Assembly: GCA_011250595.1 (NCBI GenBank)
Contig: JAANMP010000006.1
Span: 62,001-126,000 of the forward strand
Direction of reading: 5' to 3'
Source: Bacillus sp. MM2020_1
GTDB taxonomy: Bacteria > Bacillota > Bacilli > Bacillales > Cytobacillaceae
Length of the DNA stretch: 64,000 bases
The position numbers and the translations under genes were made by a program. The notes under the pieces were generated by a model. The model worked only from the letters and a program-made list of their open reading frames with translations. It made no database searches and was not told where the DNA came from. Positions 26,660 to 35,495 of this stretch are shown here, piece by piece; the first letter of the stretch is position 1; each line of letters begins with the position of its first letter.

Positions 26660-27403
26660 TTAGCGGGCTACAGGATAAAACTTCTTCCACTCATTTAGGA
26701 AGGACGCGGTGGAAGAATTCGGATGTTCGAGGACCATTGGAGTCAGTCCCACTTGTTTGACCTTACCATTTACGATGATGGCAAGCTTATTCGTCAGGTA
26801 ATGGATCTCCATCAAATCATGGCTGACAAACACGGTCGTTGTTTGAGCCTCTTCGATAATACCCTTGAAATCTTCCATTAACCTTATTTTTGTAGGAAAA
26901 TCTAAAGCAGAAAAGGGTTCATCTAAAAACAGAATCTCAGGCTCGACAATCATTGCTCGTGCTAAGTTGACCCGTTGTGCCTCGCCGCCGGATAGATAAA
27001 GCGCATTTTTTTTCGCTAGATGACTGACCGCAAACAATTCCATCCATTGTTCTACTTTTTCCTTGATGGTCGATTTTGGGACTTTTCTTAAGGTTAAACC
27101 AATCGCAATATTATCAAAAACGGTTCCATCTAACAGTAAGGATTGCTGGAGAGCAATTGAGAACTTCCTTCGCAACTCAAGCGGTGCATTTCCGTTGGGA
27201 ATCGCCTGCCCGCGGTAAAGAATTTCACCACTCATTTGCTGGTCAAGAAATGCCAGCACCTTGAGGAGCGTACTTTTACCTGCACCATTGGGTCCCATGA
27301 TGCCGAGAAATTCACCCGTCTCAATCTGAAATTCAGGAATATCAAGAATCATTTTACGCTGTGCTTGATAGGTTAGCTTTTTCAACTCCAGTAACGGGCT
27401 CAT
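26660..27403 (-). CDS. tupC: Tungstate-type ABC transporter ATPase
   Basis: 247 residues with Walker A GPNGAGKST (about 35-43), signature LSGGEAQRVNLARAM and Walker B ILFLDEPFSALD, then the switch histidine in VFVSHD. It is a short single-domain ATPase without the C-terminal MOP domain typical of molybdate ModC, which fits TupC. The ATG overlaps the tupB stop by 4 bp (ATGA). It powers the importer made with TupB and TupA. Confidence 0.85.
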   Translation of the reverse strand: MSPLLELKKLTYQAQRKMILDIPEFQIETGEFLGIMGPNGAGKSTLLKVLAFLDQQMSGEILYRGQAIPNGNAPLELRRKFSIALQQSLLLDGTVFDNIAIGLTLRKVPKSTIKEKVEQWMELFAVSHLAKKNALYLSGGEAQRVNLARAMIVEPEILFLDEPFSALDFPTKIRLMEDFKGIIEEAQTTTVFVSHDLMEIHYLTNKLAIIVNGKVKQVGLTPMVLEHPNSSTASFLNEWKKFYPVAR

Positions 27404-28098
27404 GATATTCGCTTCCTTTGCTGTAAAAATGTTAACGCTGCAGTAATTAACAGGGCAACCGATAATAATATGAACGAGAGTGCTAAGGCAATATCAAAAT
27501 TCCCTTTTGAAACCTCCATCACAATCGTCGTCGTTAAGATGCGCGTGTCGCCTTGGATATTGCCGCCGACCATCATCGCGGCACCAACCTCAGCAATGAC
27601 CCGGCCAAACCCGGCCATGATAGCCGCTATAATAGCGATTTTCAATTGCTTGATCAGTAACCATAAGGTCTGCAGCTTTGTTGCGCCAAGGGCTTTTATT
27701 TGCAAAAGCATTTTTTCACTAATTTGCTGAAAAGCCGAGCAGGTCAGACTCGTGACGATCGGTAAACTGACTAATATTTGGGCCATGACAATCGCAGTGG
27801 GTGAATAAAGAAGGGTTAGCCCTCCTAAAGGACCCGAGCGCCATAACAGCATCGTAATCCAAAGTCCGGCAACTACAGGAGGCAGCCCTAAACCAATATT
27901 GATGAACATTAGAAGCAGTCTACGGCCTTTGAATCTAGTTAATCCAAGAATAATTCCCAGCGGCAATCCTATCAGGGTGCTTATCAAAATGGAAATAAGA
28001 CACACTTTAAGAGTGAGCCAAGTAATCGCAAATACTTCTTGATCACCAGAAAGGATCATGTCTATTGCTTTTTTAAGTCCATCAATGAGTAAGTCCAT
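27400..28098 (-). CDS. tupB: Tungstate-type ABC transporter permease
   Basis: 232 residues with about five to six membrane helices and the MetI-like loop (ALGATKLQTLWLLIKQLK, then GFGRVIAEVGAAMMVGGNI). That loop sequence is characteristic of TupB-type oxyanion permeases. The ATG at 28098 has GGAGG 8 bp upstream; a TTG at 28113 lies inside that site. A hairpin separates it from tupA. Confidence 0.87.
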   Translation of the reverse strand: MDLLIDGLKKAIDMILSGDQEVFAITWLTLKVCLISILISTLIGLPLGIILGLTRFKGRRLLLMFINIGLGLPPVVAGLWITMLLWRSGPLGGLTLLYSPTAIVMAQILVSLPIVTSLTCSAFQQISEKMLLQIKALGATKLQTLWLLIKQLKIAIIAAIMAGFGRVIAEVGAAMMVGGNIQGDTRILTTTIVMEVSKGNFDIALALSFILLSVALLITAALTFLQQRKRIS

Positions 28099-28137
28099 CT
28101 CCAGTGCCTCCAAGATTTTCTATAGGTGTATAAACAG

Positions 28138-28163
28138 AAGGACCCTTAAATAAGGGCCTCCTA
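28138..28163 (-). terminator. Intercistronic hairpin between tupA and tupB
   Basis: AGGCCCTTATTTAAGGGTCCT with a short T-rich tail lies just after the tupA stop. It probably lowers or processes the mRNA so that the binding protein exceeds the permease. Confidence 0.55.
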
Positions 28164-28168
28164 GTCAA

Positions 28169-29035
28169 CTATTCTGTATATTTTTTAAATAATGATTGAC
28201 CATATTCCTTCTTACCGAATTCTTCAATCACATCTTGTGTTTTTGGATCTACCATAAATTCTACAAATTTTTCAGCATCTTTACTATTAATTTTATCATG
28301 TTTTTCAGGATTTACTTGCATTACGTGATAGATATTCATTAAATCTTTGCCGCCTTCAACGACGATTTGAAGGGTGTCTAAATTTTTCTCTTGTGCCAAC
28401 CATGTAGCTCGGTCCGTTAAGACGTAACCCTTTTTCTCAGCAGCTACTTGTAAGGTTTGACCCATGCCTTGTCCTGTTGAAACGTACCAATCACCTGCTG
28501 GCTTAATGTTATCCATTTCCCAGATTCCCAGTTCCTTTTTATGTGTACCTGAATCGTCCCCACGAGAAACGAAAGTAGCCTTTGAATCTGCTAATTTTTT
28601 GAAAGCAGCCATAATGTCATCGCCGCTAACACCAGCTGGGTTTTCCTTAGGTCCAACTAATATAAAATCATTATACATTACGCGTTTGTAGTTAATCCCA
28701 TCACCTGCATCAACCACTGCTTTTTCAGCTGCCGGAGCATGAACTAGAAGAGCGTCTGCTTCACCTTTTGTCCCCATTTCTAATGCTTGACCAGTACCTA
28801 CAGCAATCGTTTTTACTTTGACGTTATTTTCTTTTTCAAACATTGGAATAATAACATCTAGTAAGCCGCTGTCCTGGGTACTTGTTGTAGTTGCTAGGAT
28901 CATTTCAGTTGGTGCTGCTTTAGGTTCTTCCTTTTTCACTTTTTCTGCTGAATCTTTTGTGCCAGCATTTCCGCACGCTGCTAAAACTAACAGCATCATC
29001 GCGAATAAGAATGCAAAATAACGATTTTTTAACAT
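28169..29035 (-). CDS. tupA: Tungstate-type ABC transporter binding lipoprotein
   Basis: 288 residues: lipoprotein signal ending VLAAC (cysteine about 21), then a PBP fold opening with ATTTSTQDSGLLD. The TTTS segment is the oxyanion-binding signature of TupA, and VGTGQALEMGTKGEADALLVHAP and RGDDSGTHKKE also match. It would capture tungstate (or molybdate) outside the membrane. Its start overlaps the regulator gene by 7 bp, with GGAGGAAAC before the ATG. Confidence 0.9.
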   Translation of the reverse strand: MLKNRYFAFLFAMMLLVLAACGNAGTKDSAEKVKKEEPKAAPTEMILATTTSTQDSGLLDVIIPMFEKENNVKVKTIAVGTGQALEMGTKGEADALLVHAPAAEKAVVDAGDGINYKRVMYNDFILVGPKENPAGVSGDDIMAAFKKLADSKATFVSRGDDSGTHKKELGIWEMDNIKPAGDWYVSTGQGMGQTLQVAAEKKGYVLTDRATWLAQEKNLDTLQIVVEGGKDLMNIYHVMQVNPEKHDKINSKDAEKFVEFMVDPKTQDVIEEFGKKEYGQSLFKKYTE

Positions 29036-29976
29036 GTTGTTGTTTCCTCCATTTGACTAGTTTGATAGGTGATTTTACCTAATTCTGAAATATCATATCC
29101 TTCTAGATCCGTTAAGCTGTCTTTGAAACTAGCAGATTGTAAAAACTGAATTAGGTCGGTTAAGCTTTGTTTATTTTCAGTGGTAAAGCGGAAAACCATG
29201 TCGAAATTTTCTTTAGCTACGGGTATGAAGTCCAGTCCTAAATGGCTTGCTGCCGACTGAATTCCGAAGGTTACATCTGCCATGCCCCTGCTAATATAGG
29301 AAGCGGCAGATAAATGATTCCATTCCTCATTGCTATACCCAGCTATTTTATTTGGTTCAATTCCATTAATGGATAACTTGGAATCTAGCAGAAATCTTGT
29401 GCCCGCACCCTTTTGGCGATTAACAAATTGAACATCGTGTCGTGTCAGGTCAGTAAAATCATGAATGTTTTTCGGATTACCCTTCGCGACAATAAAGCCT
29501 TGTTGTCTAGCTGCTAATCTAAGTACCAAAATGGATTCATAGACAAAGAGTTGACGAATGAATGGCAGGTTATATTCCTGCGATGTCGGATCTAATAGAT
29601 GAATGGCGGCAATATCGCATTGACCTCGGTATAACATCATTAACCCTTCGAGGCTGCCTATATAGGAAGGATGGATTTGCAAGTTAAGTGTACGTCCCGC
29701 TTCTTTTGTGAAATGTTCAACTAGAAAGTCGTGACTGCCGGATAATCGGATCGAATGGGCAGGATTACTCGGAGTTCCTGTTGGTTCAGTAGGACTTTTT
29801 TTTGCAGGAGCTTTCGTATTCTCTTTAAATCTTTCCAGTTCTGAGTGTTCAATTCGCATTTTATTACCGATTTTAAACGCCTGCAATTCCCCTCTTTTAA
29901 TCAGCTCATAAACGGTATGTTTTGAGATTTGAAAGATTTGGGCCACTTCATCGGGTGTGTACGCCTTCTCTTCCAT
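29029..29976 (-). CDS. Helix-turn-helix regulator with periplasmic-binding-like oxyanion domain
   Basis: 315 residues: an N-terminal excisionase/MerR-like helix-turn-helix (YTPDEVAQIFQISKHTVYELIKRG, about 6-29), a Lys/Pro/Thr linker, and a PBP-like domain (about 75-300) of the kind found in molybdate-responsive regulators such as B. subtilis YvgK. It begins the operon that continues into tupABC, so it probably senses tungstate or molybdate and controls uptake. GGAGGGTGAC precedes the ATG. Helically phased repeats lie upstream at 30040-30079. Confidence 0.87.
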   Translation of the reverse strand: MEEKAYTPDEVAQIFQISKHTVYELIKRGELQAFKIGNKMRIEHSELERFKENTKAPAKKSPTEPTGTPSNPAHSIRLSGSHDFLVEHFTKEAGRTLNLQIHPSYIGSLEGLMMLYRGQCDIAAIHLLDPTSQEYNLPFIRQLFVYESILVLRLAARQQGFIVAKGNPKNIHDFTDLTRHDVQFVNRQKGAGTRFLLDSKLSINGIEPNKIAGYSNEEWNHLSAASYISRGMADVTFGIQSAASHLGLDFIPVAKENFDMVFRFTTENKQSLTDLIQFLQSASFKDSLTDLEGYDISELGKITYQTSQMEETTTC

Positions 29977-30039
29977 ATGTCACCCTCCTATTTCCAGTTT
30001 TTATTTTAATAAAAGAATAGCATACTAAAAGTGATTTTT

Positions 30040-30079
30040 GTTAAGTTTTGTTGAGTTTCGTCTAGTTTTGTTTGGGAGT
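30040..30079. promoter_or_regulatory. Four phased 10 bp direct repeats upstream of the tup operon
   Basis: Units GTTAAGTTTT, GTTGAGTTTC, GTCTAGTTTT and GTTTGGGAGT follow one another without gaps, 64 bp before the regulator gene. One unit per helical turn is suited to cooperative binding. The regulator of this operon is the natural candidate. Confidence 0.5.
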
Positions 30080-30137
30080 GTCATGAATTGTTCAAAAACC
30101 TAAGTAGTGTTCACATTCTTTTCAAAAACTTCACTGA

Positions 30138-30166
30138 TTGTTCATTCGTGAGCATAAAGATATATT
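30138..30166 (+). promoter_or_regulatory. Probable promoter of the azoreductase gene
   Basis: TTGTTC, 17 bp, TATATT, about 50 bp before the ATG. Confidence 0.5.
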
Positions 30167-30215
30167 GTACTATTAGGAGAGAATATTAAATTTGCGGATA
30201 AGGGAAGGGATTTAA

Positions 30216-30878
30216 ATGTCAAAGCTTCTATATATAACAGTAAATCCAAAAAATGATATTAGTCGTTCAAAAGGGCTGCAAATTGGGGAAGCATTTTTAG
30301 AAGAGTTTAAAAATGTTCAGCCAGATGTGGAGATTGAGCATATGCATCTATATAGCATGGATATCCCTGAGATAGACATGGATTTATTATATGCACGTGC
30401 CAAATTATCATTTATGGGTTATACAAAAGAGCAACTTTCCGAGGAAGAGCGGACCAAACTTGAAAAAATGCATGCGCTCGCCGACCGTTTTATTGATGCA
30501 GATTACTATGTGTTTGTTACCCCAATCTGGAACCTTGGTGCACCTGCAATTTTAAAATCGTTCATGGATTGTTTATTTATTGCGGGTAAGACCTTTACCT
30601 ACTCTGAACATGGTGCAGAGGGACTTCTAACTGGAAGAAAGGCCATTCATATTCAAACGCGCGGAGGTATTTATTCCACTGGAAGAATGGTCGATTTTGA
30701 AATGGGTGATCGTTATTTGAGCAAAGCGCTAGAATTCCTCGGTTTTGATTTAATGGAAACCGTCTATGCAGAAGGAATGGATCATTTTCCAAAACAGATT
30801 CCTGAAATTATGGAAAAAGCGAAGAAACAAGCAGCAGAAGCGGCTAGAGAAATGGCGCAAGAGACAGTTACCATCTAA
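30216..30878 (+). CDS. azoR: FMN-dependent NADH-azoreductase
   Basis: 220 residues with a flavodoxin-like fold: the FMN phosphate loop region VNPKNDISRSKGLQIGEAF (about 8-26), TPIWNLGAPAILKSFMD (about 102-118) and the TRGGIYS loop (about 148-154). Such enzymes reduce quinones and azo compounds with NAD(P)H and protect against quinone/thiol stress. GGGAAGGGATTT precedes the ATG. Single gene with its own terminator. Confidence 0.93.
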   Translation: MSKLLYITVNPKNDISRSKGLQIGEAFLEEFKNVQPDVEIEHMHLYSMDIPEIDMDLLYARAKLSFMGYTKEQLSEEERTKLEKMHALADRFIDADYYVFVTPIWNLGAPAILKSFMDCLFIAGKTFTYSEHGAEGLLTGRKAIHIQTRGGIYSTGRMVDFEMGDRYLSKALEFLGFDLMETVYAEGMDHFPKQIPEIMEKAKKQAAEAAREMAQETVTI

Positions 30879-30885
30879 ATATAAT

Positions 30886-30924
30886 AAAGGCGCGGTATCG
30901 ATGAACTCGAACCGCGCCTTTTAT
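30886..30924 (+). terminator. Intrinsic terminator after azoR
   Basis: AAAGGCGCGGT and ACCGCGCCTTTT form an 11 bp stem. Confidence 0.92.
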
Positions 30925-30963
30925 TCTAAAAAATAGAAAGTATATTTGAACTTAGAAAACTGT

Positions 30964-31107
30964 CTAGCTCCAGCGCCCAACTGCTAGTGGACTTCGCCCT
31001 CCGCCCTACGATAAGTCAACATCGAATCGCTCCGCTCTTCGTGTTTCCTTTATCTCAGTTGGAGTGCTCCAGTCCATACGCAGCTAAACGGGCGCTTCCG
31101 CATTTCT
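30964..31107. repeat. Intergenic repeat element, copy 3 (subfamily A)
   Basis: 144 bp, opening AGCTCCAGCGCCC and closing GGGCGCTTCCGCATTTCT. The interior is almost the same as copy 2. It lies between the convergent azoR and uppP genes. Confidence 0.9.
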
Positions 31108-31109
31108 TT

Positions 31110-31892
31110 TTAAAATTTACCTGTAAATTGGAAAAATAAAACCAGTAAACCTAATGCCCACACATAAATCGCAAATGGTTTTAATGAATGATTTTTCAAA
31201 TAGCCAATCATCCATTTAACGGCAACATACCCGAAGATGGCAGATGCGACAATCCCAACGAGCAACGCCGACAAGGAGATTGCTTCTCCTTGCCCACCGA
31301 GTAAATCCTTCGTTTGCAGGACAATCGCGCCGGCAATCGCTGGTGTGGACAATAAGAAGGAAAAGTAAGCAGCTGTTTCACGGTCTAATTTCCGCCAAAG
31401 TGCCGCAACAATCGTCATCCCTGAACGAGAAATTGCTGGCATAATCGCAACGGCCTGAAAGGTACCAATGATGAGAGCATCTTTATAGCTGATATCTTCC
31501 ATCTTTTTATAACCATTTTTTGCGGAATCAGCAAGCCACAAGAAAATCCCCGTAATCAAAAACTCCCAGCCAATCGTCACACCTGTCTTCGAAATTTCAT
31601 CAATATAGTCTTTAAACGCCAGTCCAAAGATTACGGCAGGAATCGTCCCAACAATCAACAAAAAGGTCAATTTGCTAAACGGATTTTTGATGATTTTTAT
31701 AAATTCATCCTTATAAAAAACAAACACAGCCAACAAAGTACCGACATGTAGCATCGTATCGAGCAAGAGTCCCGCTTCCTGCAAGCCAAATAAATTTCTT
31801 CCTAAATAAAGATGGCCTGTACTGCTAATTGGCAAGAATTCGGTTAAACCTTGAATAATCCCGAGAATTAGTGCTTCTAATTTTGTTAACAT
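31110..31892 (-). CDS. uppP: Undecaprenyl-diphosphatase (BacA family)
   Basis: 260 residues with about eight membrane helices. The catalytic motifs GLTEFLPISSTGHL (about 14-27) and PAISRSGMT (about 150-160) are present. The enzyme dephosphorylates undecaprenyl diphosphate to recycle the cell-wall lipid carrier and confers bacitracin tolerance. ATG 31892 lies behind GAGGG; an upstream start at 31904 adds only four residues from that region. Repeat copy 3 follows the stop within 3 bp. Confidence 0.94.
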   Translation of the reverse strand: MLTKLEALILGIIQGLTEFLPISSTGHLYLGRNLFGLQEAGLLLDTMLHVGTLLAVFVFYKDEFIKIIKNPFSKLTFLLIVGTIPAVIFGLAFKDYIDEISKTGVTIGWEFLITGIFLWLADSAKNGYKKMEDISYKDALIIGTFQAVAIMPAISRSGMTIVAALWRKLDRETAAYFSFLLSTPAIAGAIVLQTKDLLGGQGEAISLSALLVGIVASAIFGYVAVKWMIGYLKNHSLKPFAIYVWALGLLVLFFQFTGKF

Positions 31893-32096
31893 AATTACCC
31901 TCACATTCTAAAGAAATGATAAGCCTGTACAATTAAATGATATGCTAAAATTACCTATTTAATGAAATTCTATTCTATTTTAGGATGCCTTTACCAGTTA
32001 GGCAATCAAAATATCTTATCTCTAAACAAAATAAGTGCAATTGAAAGGCAATCTCCCATAAAATAGAAGTATACTCGTTCGAGAGGAGAAACGCAT

Positions 32097-32861
32097 TTGG
32101 AAAATTCACATCTTCATTTTAATACGTCGATCGGTGTTATGAAGCCTGAAAACATTCGAAACAAAGACCAAGCCTGTCCATTTTGCGAAAGAGACCAACT
32201 TACTAACCTCATCGCTGTAGACCATCCAATTATTCTTTTGAAAAATAAATATCCTGTATTGGAAAATACCTATCAAACGGTGTTAATTGAAACAGATGAT
32301 TGTCACGGTGAATTATCCACCTACTCAAAAGAACATCTACATAAATTGATGCGGTTTGGAATCAAACATTGGCTAGCGATGGAGGCAACCGGCCGCTATC
32401 AATCGGTAATTTTTTTCAAAAATCATGGACCCTTATCGGGAGGGACGCTCTCCCATCCCCATATGCAAATCGTCGGCTTGGAGGATATTGACTATAAAGA
32501 AAAGGTAAGCCATGAGATGTTTGAAGGGATTAAGATTGCTGAATCTGCGGAAGCTAGGTTTACATTATCGACAAAGCCGCGTGTTGGTTTTTATGAGTTT
32601 AATATTGAAATGGATGATTCAGGTTATCAGGAAAAATTTTCGGAGTTTTTGCAAACGGCTGTGCATTATATTTTGAACCATTTTCCATTCAAAGCAACGA
32701 GCTATAATTTGTTTTTTCATCATATCGATCATAAAATCTATGCAAAGGTTGTTTCGCGCTTTGTTACTACTCCGCTTTATATTGGATACGGCATCCCGCA
32801 GGTGCCAAATAATTTGGAATGGATGGCAGGGGAATTGAGGAGTATTTACTTTAAGGAATAG
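32097..32861 (+). CDS. DUF4931 (GalT/HIT-like) protein
   Basis: 254 residues. A CPFC pair (about 28-31) and the GGTLSHPHMQIVG segment (about 117-129) parallel the zinc-site cysteines and the HPH nucleotide-transfer motif of galactose-1-phosphate uridylyltransferase and HIT enzymes. This is the DUF4931 family of bacilli. A nucleotidyl transfer or hydrolysis role is plausible but the substrate is unknown. Start is TTG 32097 behind GAGAGGAG. The 190 bp before it holds no other feature I can support. Confidence 0.75.
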   Translation: MENSHLHFNTSIGVMKPENIRNKDQACPFCERDQLTNLIAVDHPIILLKNKYPVLENTYQTVLIETDDCHGELSTYSKEHLHKLMRFGIKHWLAMEATGRYQSVIFFKNHGPLSGGTLSHPHMQIVGLEDIDYKEKVSHEMFEGIKIAESAEARFTLSTKPRVGFYEFNIEMDDSGYQEKFSEFLQTAVHYILNHFPFKATSYNLFFHHIDHKIYAKVVSRFVTTPLYIGYGIPQVPNNLEWMAGELRSIYFKE

Positions 32862-32899
32862 GACTTTCTAGGTAAATCAAACCATTCACGGTTTAGAAG

Positions 32900-32928
32900 T
32901 TGTGATTTGTTGATAATAAAAATATAAT
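32900..32928 (+). promoter_or_regulatory. Sigma-A promoter of the RodA/FtsW gene
   Basis: TTGTGA, 17 bp, TATAAT, 38 bp before the ATG. Confidence 0.6.
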
Positions 32929-32965
32929 GAAGGAATGTGGTATTTCTTTGTAAGGTGGAACCTAT

Positions 32966-34135
32966 ATGACTTCAAATACGAATAAAACTTCAAAACTTGA
33001 TTACAATCTTGTTTTTATATTGATATTACTATTTCTAGCAAGCTGTTTAGCGATTTATAGTGCGCAGGCGAGCGGGCAATACAAGGAGAATTTCTTAATT
33101 AAGCAGATTTTTTGGTATGCGGTTGGCGGTGGAATTATTGCAGTAGTTATGACGCTCGACTCCGATCAAATACGAAAGCTCACCTGGTATGCTTATGGAT
33201 TTGGAATTCTGATGCTCGGCTTTTTGATTGTTGCGCCTGAAAGTATCGCACCAGTTATCAATGGAGCGAAAAACTGGTTTAAAATTCCCGGTGTGGGTAC
33301 AATTCAACCGTCTGAGTTTGTTAAAATCTTCATTATTCTTGCGCTTGCTCGCTTGATAGAGGATCATCATAATAAGCATCAGATAAAAACGATCCAAACT
33401 GATTTCTGGCTGCTAGTTAAGATGGGGGCCGTCACAATGGGGCCATTAGTTCTTATCATCAAGCAGGACCTAGGTACATCGCTAGTGTTTCTGGCGATTT
33501 TAATCGGAATGATTTTTATATCGGGAATATCATGGAAGCTGCTTGCACCATTGTTTACATTTGGAATTGCGTTAATCGGAACGATTTTTTACTTTGTATT
33601 GTGGAAACCGGAATTACTCGCGAAGTACCTTGGGGTAGGGGAGTATCAACTCCGTCGAATTTATTCATGGCTCGATCCCTATAGTTACCAAGGCTCTGAT
33701 GCGTATCAGTTGACCAAATCGTTGCTTGCGATTGGATCCGGGCAAACGGGCGGTAAGGGATTTGGTAACCGTGAAGTCTATTTGCCGGAGAGTCAAACCG
33801 ACTTTATCTTTAGCGTGGTTGGCGAAGAATATGGCTTTATTGGGGCTAGTGTGCTGATTAGTTTGTTTTTCTTGCTGGTTTACCATATTACAAAGGTCGG
33901 AATGGAAACAAAAAATAATTTTTATACGTATATTTGTGTCGGCGTCATCAGCATGATCACCTTCCACGTCTTCCAAAATATCGGGATGACAATAGGCGTT
34001 CTGCCGATTACAGGGATTCCACTGCCGTTTATCAGTTACGGCGGTAGTGCCTTAATGGGGAATATGCTCGGACTCGGCTTAATCTTTTCAATTCGTTATC
34101 ATTATAAAAAATACATGTTTTCAACAACGGCTTAA
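32966..34135 (+). CDS. FtsW/RodA/SpoVE family (SEDS) protein
   Basis: 389 residues with about ten membrane helices. The SEDS hallmarks are visible: QPSEFVKI, the long extracellular loop with RIYSWLDPYSYQ and GFGNREVYLPESQTDFIFSVVGEEYGFIG, and the C-terminal GIPLPFISYGGSAL. SEDS proteins polymerise peptidoglycan glycan strands with a class B PBP. No PBP gene is adjacent, and sequence alone does not decide between elongation, division or sporulation use. It has its own promoter and terminator. Confidence 0.9.
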   Translation: MTSNTNKTSKLDYNLVFILILLFLASCLAIYSAQASGQYKENFLIKQIFWYAVGGGIIAVVMTLDSDQIRKLTWYAYGFGILMLGFLIVAPESIAPVINGAKNWFKIPGVGTIQPSEFVKIFIILALARLIEDHHNKHQIKTIQTDFWLLVKMGAVTMGPLVLIIKQDLGTSLVFLAILIGMIFISGISWKLLAPLFTFGIALIGTIFYFVLWKPELLAKYLGVGEYQLRRIYSWLDPYSYQGSDAYQLTKSLLAIGSGQTGGKGFGNREVYLPESQTDFIFSVVGEEYGFIGASVLISLFFLLVYHITKVGMETKNNFYTYICVGVISMITFHVFQNIGMTIGVLPITGIPLPFISYGGSALMGNMLGLGLIFSIRYHYKKYMFSTTA

Positions 34136-34145
34136 TATAGGTAGA

Positions 34146-34182
34146 TAAAAGAGTGACTTGACTGTTCACTCTTTTTTTTTGC
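34146..34182 (+). terminator. Intrinsic terminator after the SEDS gene
   Basis: AAAAGAGTGA and TCACTCTTTTTTTTT form the stem. Confidence 0.9.
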
Positions 34183-34197
34183 TTCTGAAAAGGGAGT

Positions 34198-34240
34198 TTG
34201 GCGGAATAAACCAGAAAATTGGCGGAATCTCCCGCTGGCC
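34198..34240. repeat. Two GGCGGAAT direct repeats
   Basis: TTGGCGGAATAAACC and TTGGCGGAATCTCCC, 22 bp apart, lie between the two terminators. They resemble the tracts at 17.1 and 60.5 kb. Confidence 0.5.
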
Positions 34241-34246
34241 ATAATG

Positions 34247-34283
34247 AAAAGAGCGAAGCCATGGCAAGCCTCGCTCTTTCTAC
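34247..34283 (-). terminator. Terminator after the siderophore-binding lipoprotein gene
   Basis: On the minus strand GAGCGAGGC and GCTTCGCTC pair and are followed by TTTTCATT. Confidence 0.75.
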
Positions 34284-34320
34284 TATAAAAACACTGGTAA
34301 GGTTTTTTATAAAAATTTAC

Positions 34321-35304
34321 TTATTTCTTAAGTAAGAGGTTCTCAAGGTCATCGAGCATAATATTAGCGGACAGAACGCCGCCGGAAGTGTTCCAAGTTG
34401 CATCACTAACTTCATATACATGGCCGCTCTTAACGGCATTTAAGTTTTTCCAAAGTGGATCGTTTGTCCATTCCTTTGCGGTATCTATGGCTGCTTGATC
34501 ACCTGGTGGTGCATAGGTAAAGTAGAAAAGAAGGTCTCCATCCATTTGTGGAATAACTTCCTTACCAACCTCTACAGCCAGTAAACCTAGCTTGTTATCT
34601 GGAGTAAAGAGTGCTTTCTGCTGGGCCGCACGTTTAAAGCCTAATTGATTGAAAAGTACTCCTGAAAAAGAATCCGTGTAATAGATACGAGATTTTCCTG
34701 CCATGAAGCGAACGGCAGAAACCTCTTGATTTACTTTATCACCGAGCTTGGTTTTTAAATCCTTAACATGTTTATCGTAAGCGGCTAACACTTCAGTCCC
34801 ATTATCTTCAAGGTTCAAAGCTTTTGCATACAATTGGAAGTTATCCTTCCAATCACCTCTAAGCGTCTCAGAAAAGACAGTCGGAGCAATCGCACTTAGT
34901 TGGTCATACACCTTTTCTTGGCGTAGTTTGTTACCGATAATTAAATCCGGTTTCAATGAGGCAATTTTCTCCACATTTACTTCACTTTCAACCCCAACCA
35001 CCTCTACGCCTTTCATTTCTGATTTAATATGTTCATACCAAGGATCTCCAAGCCAAGATTGGACAGCACCCACTGGTTTCACACCTAAAGCTAGCAGTGC
35101 TTCAGTTCCTTCATTAGTAAGAATAACGACTTTTTTTGGAGTACCTTTAATAGTAGTCGATCCCATCGCATGTTCTACTGTATACGATTTTTCACCGGTA
35201 GTTTTGGTTCCCTCACCAGCTTTTTCCTCATTGCCTCCGCACGCGGCTAATAAGAAAATTGTCATAACAGAAAAAAGAGTAAGTATGGTCTTGATTGCCT
35301 TCAT
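34321..35304 (-). CDS. yfiY: Iron-siderophore ABC transporter binding lipoprotein (YfiY-like)
   Basis: 327 residues: lipoprotein signal ending LLAAC (cysteine about 22), then a FecB/BtuF-type fold (KKVVILTNEGTEALLALGVKPVG; SLKPDLIIGNK; GDLLFYF). It faces away from a permease pair across a region with three Fur boxes, as B. subtilis yfiY does relative to yfiZ-yfhA, whose products import schizokinen/arthrobactin-type siderophores. The ligand here is inferred from that layout. GGGGGC precedes the ATG. Confidence 0.85.
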   Translation of the reverse strand: MKAIKTILTLFSVMTIFLLAACGGNEEKAGEGTKTTGEKSYTVEHAMGSTTIKGTPKKVVILTNEGTEALLALGVKPVGAVQSWLGDPWYEHIKSEMKGVEVVGVESEVNVEKIASLKPDLIIGNKLRQEKVYDQLSAIAPTVFSETLRGDWKDNFQLYAKALNLEDNGTEVLAAYDKHVKDLKTKLGDKVNQEVSAVRFMAGKSRIYYTDSFSGVLFNQLGFKRAAQQKALFTPDNKLGLLAVEVGKEVIPQMDGDLLFYFTYAPPGDQAAIDTAKEWTNDPLWKNLNAVKSGHVYEVSDATWNTSGGVLSANIMLDDLENLLLKK

Positions 35305-35335
35305 TGGTTATGTAGCCCCCTTAGCTAATTGTTAA

Positions 35336-35350
35336 TGATAATCATTTTCA
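35336..35350. promoter_or_regulatory. Fur box 1
   Basis: TGATAATCATTTTCA matches the 7-1-7 Fur consensus TGATAATNATTATCA at all but one position. It is near the yfiY-like gene start (32 bp). Confidence 0.88.
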
Positions 35351-35400
35351 ATGACAACCTAATCATAAAATGACAAGTACCTTTATGTCAACGCTTTAAT

Positions 35401-35415
35401 TGAAAATGATTTTCA
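35401..35415. promoter_or_regulatory. Fur box 2
   Basis: TGAAAATGATTTTCA is a perfect palindrome with two departures from the Fur consensus. Confidence 0.8.
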
Positions 35416-35422
35416 AAGTCAT

Positions 35423-35437
35423 TGACAATAATTATCA
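35423..35437. promoter_or_regulatory. Fur box 3 overlapping a -35 element
   Basis: TGACAATAATTATCA has one mismatch to the Fur consensus and starts 22 bp after box 2. It overlaps a TTGACA (35422-35427) suited to the rightward permease operon, so iron-loaded Fur would block that promoter. Confidence 0.85.
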
Positions 35438-35495
35438 ATTGGAGATAGACTTAAATTGATTAAAACTATTAAAAGGGTAGAAAGGTTACCATAAT

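Noticed and set aside
26660-29035. Molybdate (modABC) or phosphate importer
   Set aside because: The binding protein has the TTTS segment of TupA and the ATPase lacks a MOP domain; molybdate transport as a side activity remains possible.
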